Below, piece after piece: positions 63,504-64,000 of a stretch of DNA of 64,000 bases. Within the stretch, counting starts at the first letter, position 1, and the number at the start of each line of letters is the position of its first letter. Below the pieces are notes generated by a model. It was not told where the DNA came from and searched no databases. It saw nothing but the letters and a program-made list of their open reading frames with translations. This DNA comes from Flagellimonas beolgyonensis (GTDB lineage Bacteria > Bacteroidota > Bacteroidia > Flavobacteriales > Flavobacteriaceae). The stretch covers positions 2,501-66,500 of the forward strand of contig NZ_RZMY01000002.1 in assembly GCF_003992615.1 (NCBI RefSeq). Reading direction: 5' to 3'. Position numbers and translations under genes: made by a program.

Positions 63504-64000
63504 TCAAGTTACTGTTTCGGTTGTTACTTGTTGCATATTCCAATTTCCATTGGCCAACAGCACTTGATCGAAATCGACTCCTTCAATAGGTTTCAATTGT
63601 TCTTGTTCCGGATCCCATTCAATCCTTCGGCCCAGTTTCCAAGAAAGACCTGCCATGTGGGCAGAAATTGCTTCTTCAAAGCCTTCTTTGATACCACAGC
63701 TCACTTGTCCGCCATTTTTGATCACACTCAACCATTCACGCATGTGCAGGAAGGTGGAATCCACCCTTACCCCATCAATATAGGTCCACATCAACCCTTT
63801 GTCCGCAAAATATTGCGAAGTTGCGGATGAAATGGCATCGGGTACGTTTGCTGCTGGATTGTATTGGTAAATGGGCACATTAGGCCTCATTTTTTCATTT
63901 TCCAACATATCGGCATATCGGGTGGAGCCGCCATCGGGCCAAACGGTAAGATTGTTGCCCAATTCCATGGTGGCGTCATGTCCCATTAAAATGGTGGGGC
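63504..64000 (-). CDS. Gfo/Idh/MocA family oxidoreductase, C-terminal part (cut by window edge)
   Basis: The minus-strand frame is open to the window end and encodes the last ~165 residues of the protein, reading ...PTILMGHDATMELGNN at the edge. An internal ATG at 63986 is not the start, because the frame continues in-family upstream. Segments AHMAGLSWKLGRRIEWDPEQEQ and VSCGIKEGFEEAISAHMA are typical of the C-terminal region of secreted Bacteroidota Gfo/Idh/MocA oxidoreductases, which act on sugars with NAD(P). The cofactor-binding N-terminus lies outside the window, so substrate and export signal cannot be judged. Confidence 0.8.
   Translation of the reverse strand, partial: PTILMGHDATMELGNNLTVWPDGGSTRYADMLENEKMRPNVPIYQYNPAANVPDAISSATSQYFADKGLMWTYIDGVRVDSTFLHMREWLSVIKNGGQVSCGIKEGFEEAISAHMAGLSWKLGRRIEWDPEQEQLKPIEGVDFDQVLLANGNWNMQQVTTETVT

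Overview
The window is chromosomal DNA of a marine-type member of the Flavobacteriaceae (Bacteroidota); Muricauda/Flagellimonas-like genera would fit, but the genus cannot be fixed from this sequence alone. The evidence is Bacteroidota promoters (TTG, about 19-20 bp, TAnnTTTG) ahead of rRNA, tRNA and protein genes, almost no Shine-Dalgarno sequences, SusC/SusD pairs, DUF4249, split transketolase genes, a Tgt without its usual zinc cysteines, and a zeaxanthin-type carotenoid cluster.

Layout. 1-2900: an rRNA operon on the minus strand (16S, tRNA-Ile, tRNA-Ala, 5' part of 23S) with its promoter and two boxA-like motifs. 3045-6372: the classic thrS-infC-rpmI-rplT operon, with infC starting at a non-standard ATA codon. 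6444-19162: housekeeping genes (YjbQ, HAD phosphatase, a secreted protein usually labelled asparagine synthetase B, dnaB, accA, an LptF/G permease, tgt, both transketolase halves, an outer-membrane barrel, an FKBP lipoprotein, an S4 protein, a phosphoribosyltransferase, aroK). 19216-19416: a tRNA-Lys transcription unit.

19770-39070: a polysaccharide utilization locus (PUL) directly downstream of tRNA-Lys. In transcription order it holds a membrane-spanning sensor/LuxR-type regulator, SusC, SusD, a triple-LamG lipoprotein, two tandem GH144-type (PF10091) lipoproteins, an alpha/beta hydrolase, a GH43 with an F5/8C domain, a GH3 beta-glucosidase and an S1 sulfatase. The enzyme set suggests a decorated beta-glucan, possibly beta-1,2-linked: SusCD and the LamG protein would capture the glycan, GH144 would cut it at the surface, and GH3, GH43, sulfatase and esterase would finish it.

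39450-50556: a 1248-residue secreted multidomain protein, a three-gene outer-membrane system (TonB-dependent receptor, DUF4249 lipoprotein, MG2-like protein with a plug-like segment but no barrel) and an MscS channel. 50665-50838: tRNA-Leu(GAG). 50948-54628: a MerR/cobalamin-binding CarH-like photoreceptor regulator followed by crtI, crtB and crtZ with ATGA overlaps, a likely light- and B12-controlled carotenoid operon. 54638-64000: two tandem TlpA-like thioredoxins (one without its active-site cysteines), aconitase, a MoxR ATPase, two SurA-like periplasmic proteins, an SRPBCC protein with a small partner, a class A beta-lactamase-like lipoprotein, and the 3' part of a Gfo/Idh/MocA oxidoreductase cut by the window edge.

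I saw no CRISPR array, complete insertion sequence, prophage or defence system. The most interesting parts are the PUL with its duplicated GH144 genes, the receptor/DUF4249/plug-like triad, the CarH-crt operon, the ATA start of infC, the cysteine-less TlpA paralog and the zinc-less Tgt.
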